Shown: in pieces, positions 23,901-36,300 of the stretch | Position numbering within the stretch: the first letter of the stretch is position 1 | Layout: each line of letters begins with the position of its first letter | Source of the DNA: Cristatella mucedo | Lineage: Eukaryota > Bryozoa > Phylactolaemata > Cristatellidae | Assembly (NCBI GenBank): GCA_009760855.2 | Contig: WPIO01000006.1 | Span: 819,501 to 883,500 of the forward strand | Length of the DNA: 64,000 bases | Reading direction: 5' to 3' | Notes under the pieces: model-generated | Databases searched by the model: none | Told to the model about the DNA's origin: nothing | What the model saw: the letters and a program-made list of their open reading frames with translations, nothing else | Position numbers and translations under genes: made by a program

Positions 23901-26900
23901 TATCGCCACTGCAAGCGGTGGTAATATCCGTAAATGCTCATCTGTCGCTTTACAAAAAGAGTCTGTTAAATCAGATAGCATTGTATTTAAAAAAAAGTTT
24001 TTAAATCCCACAACGGCTTGGCTCCTCCATACGTAGCTGAACTGCTTCACCAGTTTCAGCCTCCTCGTACTCTCGGGTCCTGTATGGACAATAAATTAGC
24101 TTTTCCATTCCTCCGCCTAAAGACCGTTGATGACAAAAGCTTTAGCTCTGCAGGTCCTAGAGTGTGGAACTCGCTTCCACAGTTCTTACTCAAAGACAAA
24201 CTCTCCAGCTGCCGACTAATGCACATCTTTTCCAGCGGTCCTGAGCTGCTACTTCCATGCTACTCACTACCTCAACTGCTCTCCTGACTCTGCTATGCTG
24301 CCCACTTTGTATTTGTTGCTTGAGATGAAGTCTTTTGGCTACCGAATACGTACCGAAAGCCGCTTAGGTTGTGAGTTCACTATACAAAGCTCTCCTTTGT
24401 AGCACCCACATAGTCCTTGTAGCTTTGTGGAGTTACAGTCGGAGATGCGTCGCAAACCTCAAATCCTTTGGAGACCGTACCTTTAGTTCGTATGCTCCTA
24501 AAGCTTGGAACTCACTCTCGACCTGTGTCACGACATCTCCTGACTTATTTATTTAAAAAAAACTAAAACGCATCTATTTATGACAGCAGTTAGTGGGTCA
24601 CTGCGATTCGTCTTTTATGTGCCTGTGCGTGGTGACACTGTTGCATGCTGCCACTAACCACACTTGCATGCTGACCCTCTGCAAGTCACACCAACTTTGT
24701 TATTCTTGCAGTTTATTGAGAATGCTACTACTAACCATTCGATCGAGCTTCCATTGTAACAATTGTAAAGCGCCTAGAAAAGTATTTTTTTCTGAGTGCG
24801 TTTTTCAAATGTAATATTATTAATTTAGGTATTACCGTTATTTTTAATTAAATCATAGTTATATTTCCTTTACCTAATTGTAGGTCCTTGTAAAGTTCCT
24901 TTACCTAATTGTAGGTCCCTGTAAAGCTTGTTTCGACAGTACGACTATCTTTCTAAAATCGTGAAGGAATGATGTTGCATGCTGCTTGGCAGGCCATCGT
25001 CATAGTCGCTGATGGTGGCGAGAATCTGTCACTTTTTTATGGAATAATTGTCCGACCAAATATTAATTCAGTCCGCACGGAAATAACCCTCGTTCAGTCT
25101 GAGTTATTTTAACATTCACCTTGCCGATATGGTTCAATAATTTTTGTCTATAATGGTTTGTTAGCATGACCCTACTCACAAACAAGTTCACACCATAAAT
25201 ACAATATTCTCCCTCGAATGAAGGCTAGCATTTTAATAGTTAATTAACAATCAAATCTGCCTATTTTCAGCTTCATAAAATTGCTAACATTCGGGCTTGT
25301 TTAGATAAGGATACCACATCTAAGTTGGTCCATGCATTCGTGACATTCCATCTCGACTTCTGCAGCTCACTGCTTACTGGCCTGCCGGCATGTGCGATCA
25401 GGCGATTGCAGCTGGTGCAAAACTCCGAAGCTAGGCTTGTCTGTCGTGAGCGTCACAGTTGCCACATTACACCACTTCTCGCCGACCTGCACTGGCTACC
25501 AGTCAAGCAACGGATTGACTTCAAGGATTTGTCGCTCACTTGTAGGTCACATCATTCTTTGGCTCCAGCCTATCTGTCAGATATACTACCCCATCAGGCC
25601 AAGCATCGAACCACCCGCTTTTCGGTATCCAACAGTATACAGTACCCCATACAAACCTCAAATCCTTTGGAGACGGTGCATTTAGTTCGTATGCTCCCAA
25701 AGCCTGGAACTCCCTCCCGACTTGCGTCAGAACATCCCCTGACTTGACCACATTTAAAAAAACCTTTAAAACGCACCTATTTAGGACAGCTTTAAGTGGG
25801 TCCCTGTGATTCGTCCTTGATGTGCTTATGTGTGCTGACACTGTGCATGCTGCCACTAACCACATTTGCATGCTGACCCTGTGCACGTCACCACTAACCA
25901 TGTTATTCATTTTGTTTGTTTTTAAAGCATGATTTTACTCACCATTCAATTGCCTTTAATTTTGCAGCAAATGTAAAGCACCTAGAAAAAGATCAAGTTC
26001 TCTGGGGCGCTTTATCAAGTGCATTATTATTATTATTATTAATAGTTACCAAATTCTGTAATCTGACGATGTGATGATCTCATTCAGTCTGCAGTTTGTG
26101 CATTCCAGCCCATCAAGAATATTTTCTAAATCGTGAAACCTCTAGAACCTTGAAATTGATGTTTTCCTCACGAAAAATCCTCCTAACCCCTGCTGCTCAA
26201 CCATAGCTCATCTGTCTAAGCATATTGTGGACCCCTTCTAACTGGTTTACCGCATGCTTTAAAACTAGCTAGGTATGCTAGGCCCAAGATTAAAGAAATA
26301 TATATAAGATCAGGGCTGACTGTCTATCTGCAGGCGTTTAAGAACTATTGCAGATCGTACCAAGGTAAAGGCTAGCAAAGCCCAAATCCGGCTTCCATAA
26401 AAAACGTGGTTTGACCACAGATGCACTGTCCAACAATGGTGATGCTCGGGTGATAATTAATAATCTCCTTTAGGGCTCCTGGCTTGGAACTCGACAGGAA
26501 AAGTCATTACTTGATCTAGAATATCATGTCCTGAGCTGATTTTTCAGCAAAATTGGTAAGTTCACTAAAGAGCCGACCCCTAAAACAACACTCTAATTGG
26601 ACTTCTTTCGCTCAGTAAAATCCCATATAAACTCATCTCCCTCAATTACTTGCCGCCCTCTCAAATGTCTGCATAGATTCTGCTTCTAGTGACTTCGTCT
26701 TGAAGTTCATCTACGAATTTAATAAGACTGCCAGCCCTCCATTCTCCATTCCTACTGTAATAACTTTGCGATGCAAAGATCTGCTTCTTCTAAGCTACTT
26801 AAAATTGCAGGTAGCATCGTTGGCCTCAGGTCAAGGTCTCTGCCCCTTTCGAAGAGGCTGCTGTTTGCTGGCTATTTATTGGGAAGAACTCACTAGACCA

Positions 26901-27285
26901 GAAAACAGTTAGCGACTTTCACCGCAGTCTACTTTGTGTAGTTTCTATCATGACACTGAAATGAGTATTTGCAGACCAGCTGATTTAACAGCCTTATCTG
27001 TTAAATCAAAACCTCAAACCTAGCTAGTAAATTCCAGTCGGGTTTTAGTGCATACCACTCAACTCAGTAAGCATTGCTGCGAGTGTATAACGAAACTCTG
27101 AACTACAGACTGATGTGGTCTCTCTGCTGGTTTTTCTTTATCTTTTGGCAGCGTTCGATACGTGTGGTCCAGTGATTAAGGTGCTCTCCCCGACCAAGGT
27201 CTGGCTTAGGTCGCGGGCTCGAGCACCGAGGCATAGATAAAGCGCCTGAATAGAGATTAAGTTCTCTTGGGGCGCTATGCATATG

Positions 27286-27326
<41 letters not shown>

Positions 27327-30300
27327 CGATTACCAAGTGCTTCTCCAGCATTTCACATTTCGTTTGTGTATTATTGGCACGGATTTGCATCAGTTTTTGT
27401 CCCATCTCAGTGGAGACTCCAAGCATTGATAATAATGATTAGCAGTAATCTGAGGGGGTCTCTAAAGTACGGGCTACTCCAGCGCTTTTATATTTTATAT
27501 TCCCCTCTTGCCGATTTAGTTGTAATGCACATTCAAGGCTTTCATTTCTATGCAAATGACACACAATTGTACAAGAGCTTTGACCCATTCCAGCCTTCTA
27601 GCTCGTCGGACTCTCTCAACTCCCTTTCTGCGTATATTATGAAATTCGCGCTTGGATGACATTACACTTTTCAAAATTGAATGAAAAACGTTCTTAGTGT
27701 TTACGGAAAACCAGGTGATACTCAGACATTGAATAACCTATACATTACATTTGATTCAGTCAGCATATCTCCTACAGCATCTGCACTGAATCCGGGTTCA
27801 AAATTCCGAAGTGACCTTTCACTAGACCACCACACCGTGTCAAAAGTAAAGTCACCTCAATTTCAGATTCATAAAATTGCGAAGTAGTTAGATTTCACTT
27901 AGAAAGGAATGCTACGTTTACGTTGGTATATGCATTTGTGACATCCCATCTCAACTTCAGTAACTCACTACTTACAGGTCTTCCAGTCAAATCAACCACG
28001 TGATCATAATTGGTGCTAAGTTTTAGAGCTTATAACCTAATGTATCTCCGTCTGTAACTCCACAAAGCCACAAAGACTATGTGGGTGTTACGTAGGAGAG
28101 TTTTGTATAGCGCAGACCTAAGCGTCTTTCGGTACGCATTCAGTAGCCAATAGCCTTCATCTCTCGCAACAAATAGAAAGTGGGAAGCACAGCAGAGTCA
28201 GGAGAGCCGTTGAGGTAGTTAGTAACATGGACGTAGCAGCTCAGGACCGTTGGAAAAGATGTGCATTAGTCGGCAGCAGGAGAGTAGTTGTCGTTGCATA
28301 AGAATTGTGGAAGCAAGTTCCAGAGTCAAGGACCAGCAGAGCTAAAGCTTTTGTCATCAACGATCTTTAAGCGGAGGAATGGAAAAGCTAATTTATTGTC
28401 CATACAGGACCTAAGGGCACGAGGACGGAGAAACTGGTGCAGCAGTTTAGCTAGGTATGGATAAGCCAAGCCGTGGCGGGCCTTGTGAGTCAGTGTAAGA
28501 GCTAGGCTTATCAGCCATGACCATTACAACTGGCACATTCCTCGCTTCTCGCCGACCTGCTCTTTCTCCCCATTAAGCAGTGAATCGACTTCAAAATTTC
28601 GTTTCTTACTTTTAGATCTCTTCGTTATCTTGCTCCTGCCCGTCTGTAGGAACTACTTCCCAATCAGTCTAGGCATCGCCCCTCCATATTTTGTTATTCA
28701 GGTCACTTAGCTGAGCCTCAAAACAATGTCAAATTCTTTGGCGGCCGAGCCATTATTTCGCATGCTCTCAATTTCTGGAACTCAACACGCGAATGACGTC
28801 GAATCATACCCTGAATAGACTTGTAAGCAAAAGGTGCAAACGCACCAGTTACAGACTGCAAGGAACGGGTCATGTTAAATTATCTTGCATGGTACCATGC
28901 TGGCTGGAACTGAGCATACAATCACTGACCTTGCTGACGCAATTGCTTTACACCAGATGCGAAGTGCCTAAAAATTCTTCGTTCTGTGAGGGCAATATAT
29001 AAATGTATTACAATGGCACGCAGATGGAAAAATTTCGTCAGTTTTTATAAATCTAGCAGGTGATTCAAGTACGTTTTGGGATGCTCATTCAGAATCTGTA
29101 ACTCGTTTTAACTAGAACATCAGGGTTTTTTAAATTGCATTTTTATTTTACGATTCTTTTAAAGCACTACGTAAAGTCTTTACAGTCGTTTAGTAACAGT
29201 ATCATCTAGGTAGTGTACAGTTTCAACATAAGTCTTCCTTTACTTTTTCAAATGATTTTTAACTGGCTCTTTTCGGCTTTCTGCTATGCTCAGCAGCTGG
29301 ATTGTAGCGCTTCAGACTCCAGCAGTAATCGTCAGTAATCAAAAGATATCACAATAAGCAGTAAATGCTCAATTTAACATACGTCCTTACGGAACCTCTC
29401 ACACCGTTCCTCTCTGAATGATCCTAAATTCGATGGGAAATAGTCAAGGTGAGAGTTAGGAAAATGTATCATTGTGACTCATTCTGCTGCCGAACAGAGT
29501 TTAATCATGTTCTGAACAATTTGCGCCTAGTCAGCTGATTTGTGATAGTCGAGAAAGTTCTTTCACGCGTACTGAAATCCATTCTATACCTACGACTCAA
29601 GCTCAATCATTTTTCATATAAACTTTATGTCTTTGAACAATTTTCTGACATGTGGGCCAATGAAAATTGTCAGCCTGTATCTTTGCCTCGCTAATTAGTA
29701 CTTTCTTGGGGTTCACAATGTAATGTAATGTAATGTAATGTATCTCCGTCAGTAACTTCACAAAGTCATAAAGACATGTGGGTGTTACGCAGGAGAGTTT
29801 TGTATAGCGCACTCACAGCCTAAGCGGCTTTCGGTACGCATTCGGTAGCCAACAGACTTCGTCTCACGAAACAAAGAGAAAGTGGGAAGCATAGCAGAGT
29901 TAGGAGAGCAGTTGAGGTAGTAAGTAGCATAGAAGTAGCAGTTCAGGACCGCTGAAAAAGATGTGCCATAGTCGGCAGTTGGAGAGTAGATGCCGTTGCG
30001 TAAGAAAGAGGAGGCTCATGGGTGTTGCCACTCTCAGGTACAAAGTGCGCTCGCTCTGGTCAGTCATTCTTTTGGCAATGAAGAGTATCAGCACCACTAT
30101 CCCTCTGACATAACCATACGGATATTTTACGGAGCCACGTTTAAGTCCAAGCAGAAGGGCAATGAGCTTTAAATCGCCGCATATCTGGTGTTGATCATAT
30201 ATGCTTTAATCGAGAAGTATTTTCATGTCTTTGTAAGTCTTTCATCTGTACAGTATGTGCAACCAGCAAAGCAAAGGGTAAAGCACGATTCGATTGTGAA

Positions 30301-33300
30301 GTAAAACTCCCTTTAAACTATGGTTTGATGAATCATTGAAGAGCCTCCACTTAGTTAGATTGCCGTACTTTTCCATTTGTTTTAAGAAGACCTTTGACGT
30401 TGCTGCAACAGACTAGTGAATCCGTCGTTAAAAAGTACGGAAGAAACTCTTTTTCACGATGGCTATACCACAAAAATGTGGTACCCAGCACAAGAAAATG
30501 AATGCATCCTCTTCAATCTATAACCGAGGAGTTCAGCCGACTCTTTGGGCAGGTCAAGGTCTCTCACTAAGTCATTAAGATCAGATTGTGACGATAATTT
30601 AGGTGTGGCCACGTCAAAAGCATCATATTTATCATCAACTTCAACTTTAGTTGAACTCGAATCACAGTCAGTCAATATATCATCAAGGTTAACAGGTGGA
30701 ACAGGAACTCACACTTAATCACTGTACAGTGCAGGTGGCATTGTTGACGATAGGTTTGGATATTTAAGGTTGTGGTTACTCTTCTTGCTGAAGCTATGCA
30801 CGTCAATGATGCAGAATTAGCAATCCGAAAAATAGTCAGTTTGTTCTCTCCAAATCATTGGTGCTCCAAATGGCATGCATTTGCTTTGAATTTTAAATCA
30901 TTTTCTGAAATATTCTTTGCACGGCATGCACACCACATGTGCTGGACAAGTCTTATCCCGATTTCCCAGGTTGCATCCGAAGTAGGCGTAATTGCACTGT
31001 TTGACGAATTTCTGTAGCCGCTGCCCTTTTGTCGTGAATTTCCCGCAGATGTAGCAGAATATATTCCGAGAATTCTTGCACTCCCTTTGAATTGTAAGTC
31101 ATAGATATCCATCGATTAAAATATCTATACCAACCACAAAATGGCTAATTGCTCTACAAAAAAACAAAAGCATCATTTGTGATGCGTATTCTGAAAGTAG
31201 TAGCAAATTTCAGACTATTAATATCTGGCAGATGATAACTATCATTCTAACCTTAAATGTTCACGTTCAACCAGCACTATGCGATTTGGCAACCGCGAAG
31301 CTCGCTACAGACAAGCTTTGCGTTTTGCACCAGCTGTAAGCGCCTGATTGCACAGACCGGTAGGCCAGCAAGCACTTAGTTACAGAAGTCAAGATGGAAT
31401 GCCACAAATGCATGGACCAATTTAGATGCGGTATCACTGTCTAAACAAGCCCGAACTTTAGCAATCGTAGGTAGCTAAAAGTGGGCAGACTTGCCTGTGG
31501 AGCTGATGTTGTCGTCCAATGAAAGGTCACTTTGGAACATGAAGCCTATATTTCGTGTAGATTCAACAAGAGGCGTGCTGGCAGAGCAGATTTTAATAAT
31601 AATAATAGTAATAATACACTTTATAAAGGGCCTTCAGAGAACCCAAATCTCTTTCTAGACGCTTTAAATTTGCTGCAGCGTTATCATATCCAATTTCCGA
31701 ATCACACCTGGTTTGCATATAACTAGTAAGTTTGTTTTTATCATTCAATTTAAGAAAGTTTCCTGCCATCAATGTGCGGATGTCGTCAATACATGCAGGG
31801 AAAAAGTTGAGAGAATCCAATGTGTTGTAGGGGTGGGAGGGGTCAAAACAAAGGTACAATTGAGTATCATCTGCGTAGAAGTGAGAGCCTAGATTGTGCT
31901 TGGCAATTGATAGGGATAGTATAAACCGTAAAAAAACGGGACTAATGCACAGAACCTTGAGGTATCCCATATTTAAGAGGTTCCTTGAATGATCTTCGTC
32001 CATTCACATCAATACTCTGGAATCTTCAACTAAAATAGGACCTGGACCATCGAAATGCAATGCTAGTGATGCCCAAGTGAGCTGAGAGGCGCTCAAGAAT
32101 GCCTTGGTGATCGACAGCAACCAAAGCTTCCGAAAGATCCAGCAAATCAAGCAAAATATCTTGTTATTTATGACTGCATTACTAAGTAGGTCGTTGTACA
32201 TACGAAGAAATTCTGACTGTTAAGAGATTAGCTCTAAAACCAGACGTGGACATACTAGCTAGGTTGGAAGTTTTAACATATGAGTTTAGCTGGTCTGCAA
32301 CGAATCGTTCCACTGTCTTTGGTAGGAACGGTAAAAGGGAGTCTGGGCGGAAATTGCTCAAGTTCTCTTGGTCTAGTGTTGCTCTATTGAGTAGTAGCGT
32401 GACTATAGCCTTATTGAACAGGTACGTGACTATGGGCTAATGATATATCTATGATGTCAGAGATGCACGGCAACAGCAGATCGATGCATCGTAGAAGCAG
32501 GGCAGGGGCAACGGGGTCTAAACGACTAGTTGTCTTTTTTTGATTGGGAAATGAACTTCAGGACGTGGTCACTAGTGACCTCATTTAATGGAGATATTGA
32601 GGTATCGCGTGGTATTGAGGGACTGCATTCAAGGGGGATGCTTCCATCTCTGGGATGGACTCCCTGATCTTGTCTATCTTGGTGACATAGAAGCTAGAGA
32701 AGCGATCTGCTAGATCATCACAGGAATCATTTGGTAAGGATCTAACCTGAGACTGGTTGAGGAGATGATTGATGGAGAATTAGCCTTCGAATCATGGATC
32801 AGTATCGTGGATTAGTATAGTTGATTTGCATAGAGGATTAGCCCTCGCATCGTGGATTAGCTGCTGCCAACGTAACAGTTGTTTCTCAACTTGAAATGGC
32901 CTATGGATGTTTCTTAACTCGGCTAAGCAGTAACTAGTGTACGGAAGCAATGCAGATACAGTAACCATGATTGAAGAGTCTTTTGGTGTCGATCCGTCTA
33001 TTATCTGTAGATCTAGTACCCTGCTTGATCGGCCAATGTTGCCGAGCTACCTTTTTCTTCGAAACTCCGATGCTCAATACTTCTTTGCTAGGAAAGCATT
33101 TGCTTCTCTCCTTCGCTGCGCTGAAAGTGCTCCACTTTGCTGACTGAAAGCTTGATTGAGCCTGCCAATCGGGCAACCGCAGCTTGTTTTACAAGCCACA
33201 TGTTAAGCTCAACAGCAGCACTCCAGGCACCAACGAAATCGTTTGCATGCATGAATTGCACCACCTTTCTAAAATTTTGGTAAGCAGAGGCAGACAATCT

Positions 33301-36300
33301 GGTGAGCAGTATCAGCCCAGAGCATGTATACACTAGAGGATGCAAATGCTTGTTCAACTTAGGCTGTCGGTACGGGTGCACCGGAAATAGGAAAGCAAGG
33401 CGAGCTTAGGAAAGAACATCGACATAGTTAGGTTTGGCGATCGTTGAAAAGTTGGCCCCCCTAAAAAACTAGCCAAAAGCATTGACCACCGTTTGTTACC
33501 CCGAAAGGCCTTGAAATTTATCGGGCGATTTAATCTTTTTTAGAGTGCGGCTGCGTTCGCCACGTACCAGGCTGTTTTATAAGAAAAAACCCGAGCACCA
33601 GTTCATCGAGGATGCCATGTCGTCACCAGGCTACTTGGTAGGAAACGCAGCAAGTGCTGTTTCAGGCTTTGCTAAGTCTTTCTTCCGATGTCATATAAAA
33701 GACAGAGGCTGAAGGCAGCTTTGCGTTATGCGGAATTATAAGGAAATTCCTGCCTTATAAAAAGTGCTATCGGTAGATAATTGGCCGTCACCTTGGCCTG
33801 CTATATTGGCCTCTTGAGGCACTGTGTTCATTAGCATTGTGGTTTCACATTATCTGTGAGGGTTTCATGTACGTATGCGTCCAGGACAGCCCTCATAACG
33901 CAAATACTTTTATTGCAGTCCCCTTACCTCCTGAAGTCTTTTACTAACAAAAAGCTGAAATACCTTTGGTCAGATGCCATGGATACTTTTGTGAAACAAG
34001 GGTAAGTAGAATACCTGCACATACTTATTCCCTTGACTAACGTAAATTTTCAATGAGTTACTTATTAATTCCCTTTAATAGACACATTCAATTTGTCAAG
34101 TTTTTATAGATACACACGCTATCAATTTTCACTATGCACAACTTTTATTAGAGTGCCCGTACATAATCATGTGTACCGTTGTTCAGTCAAATGATAGCAC
34201 AACTCCACACTTAAGCATTTATCAGAGTGCGATTACCCAGGTCTTTCGCTGTAAAGAGCTGCTGGCATAGATTCGTAGGTACGACAAAGGAAACTTTTAC
34301 TCCTGTTAGATCCAAAAAGATTAGTAACCCTTCCTAACATAGGCCTTGGTATAATAATTACTTGAGAGCTTGCTAATATTTCTTATTGCATTTAATCTGT
34401 TTCCCAAAATCCTGCATTTATTTTAAAGTCACGTGCTAGAGTCCAATTTCGAGCCACAAGCAGCAACATATACGATCAGACTAAAATCTCTTCATTCGGC
34501 AGTAACGTTCAAGTGCTTGAAGTTGAGGCCCGTGAGCAGTACCTAGTCGATAGATGAGGGGATTACAAATCGGTTAAGCTTTCCCACAATAAACGTGCAC
34601 TTTTACTCCCTGTGGGATTTCTTGGTCCTTTACATTGAAATGCAATATTCGTTACCTGGCTTATGCAAAGTGAACCATTTTCATTTTTTGTTAAGGGGAA
34701 ATCTCTCAGTCATCAACACGAACAATACTAGAATGTGCTCTTGACATTCTAAAGTGAGAATATTTCAAGCTCATTAGTATGCATTCACAATCTGAGAATC
34801 GTTCCTGATTCCTCAGCTCTTTCAGGCACTGATGATATCGTTATTTTCACCTTAGTCTTCTGCAGCCACACGGTGGCCTTAAGAAGAATCAGTCTTTCGG
34901 AGCTTTATATACATTCTCAGCTAGACAGAGCTGTCACGTTAGATTTCTTGTCGGGCAGAAGTAAATTTGATTCCAGTCATTCGCTAAACGTACAGTTCGT
35001 TGCTCATGGCTCTATGAAGCCTGCGCCGCCATGAGTATGTGCCTCTGGACGCGAGGTTTCGCAATATATTCAAGTACTTTTACTCAATATAAATCAGATA
35101 ATCACAGTGCGAGCACAATTTTACGGAAGTTTAATTTGAAGCTGCTAGTGTTTGATGCCAGACGTAGAGGCAATGTACAGAGCTGCCCAGTCAGAGAGAA
35201 AAGCTCCGGTATAAAGAATTGAGAGTTTGATTGAGAATTGGAACTTGGGTAGCTATTGGAGTCGGAGTTGAGACCACGAGGCCAATGCACAGTGGCCAGT
35301 TGCAGGTTCAGAGCGTGGCGTCAGTATACACCAGACTAAATCACGGATGGAGGTGGATAGGAAACTAGGTAAGTCGCAGCTTGTGAGTTTATGTAAGTCT
35401 TTCTTTGTAAATGATATTTGGAGTGTTTAACTACATCAGAAAGTTTGATCGCTGGAACTAGTCTGCATGAGGGAAGGGGAAAGAGAGGCAACGAGGGAGA
35501 AAGTAGGGAGAGAAAGAGAGAGAGAGAGAGACGATCTTGAAATCGATTAGATGCTTAATATGGTGCTAGTAACGGTCAAAAAGAACTTGTGAACGATGAA
35601 GCTACAGTGTTGATGACAAGCCAGACGAGTCGATGCTGAGTTGTATACCATTCGTCGAAAGTTAAGAGCAAAGGCCGGGCCCTAAATAAAGGGCACTGCA
35701 ATAATGTAGACGCCATGTCGAAACATTGTTAACTACTTTGCCTTGAATTCTTTTCTAAGAAAGCTATAATTTCGATGTGGCTTACAAACTTCAATTATGC
35801 CAACTTGACCACGAATGCAGTTCGCTAATCCAATTACAATCGGTTTCAAAATAGCATGCCTAGAGTACAGGTATTCGTCTCGGGAGTATTGCTAGATGAA
35901 TAAATTTAGGTGATGCATTTCAATATATATATACAGATATTGTGAATATTCTTTGCGATTGGAGACCCAGGAGAAAGCTTTAATCAAGCTTACTAATAGC
36001 GTTTAATGAAGATACTAGCATTATAATCACATTCTCACACTGGCTAAAATATGATATTCGTTCGTATAGGTTCCCTATCTTTCAACAACTCCGAAGCTTA
36101 CACTACTTATTCTCAATACTGGCTATTTTAATTAATTCTATGGAAAGTAATTCTCCGTCTCTTGGCACAGTAATCTCTGATGCAATAATCGGAGCTATAT
36201 ATATCTGGAAAAAACAGCACCGGGATTAGGAATAAGGCTGTGCACACTTGTAAGATAAGCTCCCAACCACAGCTGAGTGCACTTGACTAATTATTAGCAC

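Larger units (their letters stand above)
22955..24832 (+). mobile_element. LINE family 1 copy split by a nested LINE family 2
   Basis: The 5' part (22,955-23,391) covers the RT thumb region ([19 protein letters not shown] type, with stops) up to the serine-rich [10 protein letters not shown] stretch. The frame resumes at 24,450 exactly where it was interrupted ([20 protein letters not shown]) and runs through the 3' UTR and hairpin to an AT-rich tail at about 24,832. The middle is another LINE. Many stops show age. Confidence 0.9.
26046..29012 (+). mobile_element. Old, nearly full-length LINE family 1 copy with two nested insertions
   Basis: Heavily decayed, but co-linear with the 53 kb copy: endonuclease end (VMISFSLQF near 26,070), [13 protein letters not shown] (near 26,330), [16 protein letters not shown] (26,700), HST-type RT start (27,050), the catalytic box as [14 protein letters not shown] (27,545), where the first Asp of YADD has become Asn, thumb region (27,930-28,790) and a degraded 3' UTR and hairpin ending near 29,012. 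A SINE-B (27,160) and a reversed LINE family 2 (28,029) interrupt it. Confidence 0.85.

Noticed and set aside
33088-33381. 97-codon minus-strand frame
   Set aside because: No recognisable domain; antisense within an intron; a faint resemblance to helical SRA1-like sequence was too weak to report.
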